NCBI GenBank assembly: GCA_017935825.1
Contig: JAGBGW010000027.1
Location: 1-6,653, forward strand
Direction of reading: 5' to 3'
Source: Clostridia bacterium
GTDB lineage: Bacteria; Bacillota; Clostridia; Christensenellales; Maliibacteriaceae
Length of the DNA stretch: 6,653 nt
The position numbers and the translations under genes were made by a program. The notes beneath the pieces were generated by a model. That model worked only from the letters and a program-made list of their open reading frames with translations. It made no database searches and was not told where the DNA came from. This document shows positions 5,465-6,653 of this stretch, one piece after another (position 1 is the stretch's first letter; every line of letters starts with the position of its first letter).

Positions 5465-6109
5465 TCAATCCTTTTCCTGTGCGGTGACGATCAAAAGGAT
5501 GGAGCCGTTTCGCACATCCAAAATGACACGGTCGGAGATCATCTGGTTGGAGATGCAAAGCGTGCCGTCCATGGGGATGACAAGGTCATTCAAAGGATAG
5601 TACAGACCTTCGCTTCGAAGCACGCGCACACCCTCTTCCACAGGGAAAATGGACACGGTGCTGCCCTTGACTGCGCGGAAGGTGATGGTCCGCTCGCCCA
5701 CGAACATGGCGGTATTGTTATCCATGATGGCAATGCGAATGCCGCGTCTGTGGTAGGAGGACATCAGCGAAATATTTGCAAGGGTATGATCCACACGGCC
5801 GCCCAGTGCACCAAGCAAGGTGATGGAGCGGGCGCCTTCGGAAATCGCCACTTCCAGTGCGATCTGGGTGTCGGTCATATCCTTTTCCACCGGGTAGCGC
5901 ATGGTGCGCACGCCGTCAGCATCCACGCGGTCCAAGGTGGAATCGTTGACGGAATCCATATCACCCACCACCAGATCGGGCTTGATGCCTGCCTGATATG
6001 CCCACTGTGCGCCACGGTCAGCGCAGTAAATTTTGTCCGCCTGAGCGGCACATTTCTTGATCAATGCAGAACCCGGATCGGGTCCGCCGGCGATCACCAA
6101 TACGTTCAT
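5465..6109 (-). CDS. thiN: Thiamine pyrophosphokinase (thiamine diphosphokinase)
   Basis: This enzyme transfers pyrophosphate from ATP to thiamine, giving thiamine diphosphate in the cytoplasm. The 214 residues are the usual ThiN length. The N-terminal catalytic domain shows CADRGA (29-34), PDLVVGDMDS (44-53), KDMTDTQ (76-82) and GALGGRVDHTLAN (100-112), which hold the acidic Mg/ATP residues of the family. The C-terminal beta domain binds thiamine and shows the family's G-x-x-YPL (168-173) and ISNQ (186-189) patterns. ATG 6109 has AAAGGAAA a few bases upstream. It follows rsgA by 44 bases on the same strand and is probably co-transcribed with it. In Bacillus subtilis rsgA-rpe-thiN is the order; rpe is absent from this junction. 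I saw no TPP riboswitch in the 44-base gap. Confidence 0.95.
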   Translation of the reverse strand: MNVLVIAGGPDPGSALIKKCAAQADKIYCADRGAQWAYQAGIKPDLVVGDMDSVNDSTLDRVDADGVRTMRYPVEKDMTDTQIALEVAISEGARSITLLGALGGRVDHTLANISLMSSYHRRGIRIAIMDNNTAMFVGERTITFRAVKGSTVSIFPVEEGVRVLRSEGLYYPLNDLVIPMDGTLCISNQMISDRVILDVRNGSILLIVTAQEKD

Positions 6110-6153
6110 GGATCAATTTCCTTTCTCAAAGGGACGGTTATGAGGATAAAAAC

Positions 6154-6653
6154 TTAATAACGGTTCTTCCAGCGCTGACGGGCTTCGACAAGAAGCTCTG
6201 CATAGCGCTGCATGCGGCCTTTTGGAAGATCAAGTTCCTTTGCCGCGCAGCCGGGTTCACCTTGGTGCAGACAATCTGTGCCAAAGCGGCACTTGTCGTC
6301 AAGACCTGCAAATTCGGGGTAGCTTTCCTTCAAAAGCGCAGGGTCGATGAGTTCGGTTTCCATCAAAGAGAAACCGGGGGTATCCAAAACAAAGGAATCT
6401 TCCGAAAGCTTAAACAGCTGGCTTGCACGGGTGGTGTGCTTGCCGCGCTCCACCTTTCGGCTCAAAGAGCCAACTTCCAGTTTGAACTCGGGATATGCCG
6501 CGTTCAAAAGAGAAGACTTTCCAACGCCCGACTGTCCTGCCACGGCGACCACACCATGGGACAGCGCTGCACGGAATTCCTCCACACCCTTGCCCGTTTT
6601 GGAAGAAGTAACGATGCAGGGAAATACGCGGTAGTCATCAAGCAGGCTTTGGA
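6154..6653 (-). CDS. rsgA: Ribosome small-subunit-dependent GTPase RsgA, C-terminal 165 residues, 5' end off the right edge
   Basis: RsgA (YjeQ/CpgA) is a circularly permuted GTPase that checks late 30S subunit assembly. In the visible part, numbered from its first complete codon, VTSSKTGKG (14-22) is the G5-like loop that precedes G1 in this family. It is followed by Walker A GQSGVGKS (39-46), the switch region RGKHTT (69-74) and G3 DTPG (90-93). The C-terminal zinc domain is complete: C121-x5-C127-x-H129-x5-C135, with EPGC, then an arginine-rich helix ending WKNRY. The N-terminal OB domain and the G4 NKxD motif (roughly 125 residues) lie beyond the window. The frame is open to the right edge; the GTG at 6585 is internal, not the start. 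thiN follows 44 bases downstream. Confidence 0.96.
   Translation of the reverse strand, partial: QSLLDDYRVFPCIVTSSKTGKGVEEFRAALSHGVVAVAGQSGVGKSSLLNAAYPEFKLEVGSLSRKVERGKHTTRASQLFKLSEDSFVLDTPGFSLMETELIDPALLKESYPEFAGLDDKCRFGTDCLHQGEPGCAAKELDLPKGRMQRYAELLVEARQRWKNRY

Noticed and set aside
6110..6153. TPP riboswitch before thiN
   Set aside because: The gap is too short and lacks the conserved thi-box sequences; thiN appears to be read through from rsgA.
4481..6157. A 558-residue open frame on the plus strand opposite the MATE and thiN genes
   Set aside because: It spans two well-supported genes and their terminator, its product is rich in His, Asp, Gln and Cys as expected for an antisense frame, and it shows no domain or ribosome binding site.

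Overview
The window looks like chromosomal DNA of a Gram-positive Clostridia-type bacterium, probably of the Ruminococcaceae/Oscillospiraceae kind. This rests on the strong AGGAGG-type ribosome binding sites, TATAAT -10 boxes, the rsgA-thiN neighbourhood typical of Firmicutes, a single-span NodB deacetylase of the type found in spore formers, a GH127 arabinofuranosidase, and moderate GC content. It is an inference from gene content, not a phylogenetic placement.

Six of the seven genes lie on the minus strand. Reading from the right edge on that strand, the order is: the C-terminal part of rsgA (ribosome-assembly GTPase, 5' end off the window), thiN (thiamine pyrophosphokinase), a rho-independent terminator, a MATE-family efflux transporter, a terminator that overlaps the promoter of the next gene, an EamA/DMT-family transporter, a ~400-bp gene-free stretch with nested inverted repeats, a uroporphyrinogen-decarboxylase-like (MtaA/CmuA-type) protein with its own promoter, and a strong bidirectional terminator. 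On the plus strand, converging on that terminator, is a membrane-anchored NodB polysaccharide deacetylase. Divergent from it, and running off the left edge, is the 5' part of a GH127/DUF1680 glycoside hydrolase.

The genes do not form one obvious pathway. rsgA and thiN form a housekeeping pair. The two transporters are separately controlled efflux or metabolite exporters. The GH127 enzyme and the deacetylase share a 107-bp divergent control region containing a palindrome. No phage, CRISPR, toxin-antitoxin, tRNA or rRNA signal was recognised.

The most unusual part is 2704-3018. Two ~60-bp arms in inverted orientation enclose a smaller hairpin (2786-2833) and a 108-bp rod-like palindrome (2866-2973) with 18-bp inverted ends. 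It could be a small non-autonomous mobile element, a dispersed intergenic repeat, or a structured RNA/terminator. I could not assign it to a known family and do not claim that it is one.
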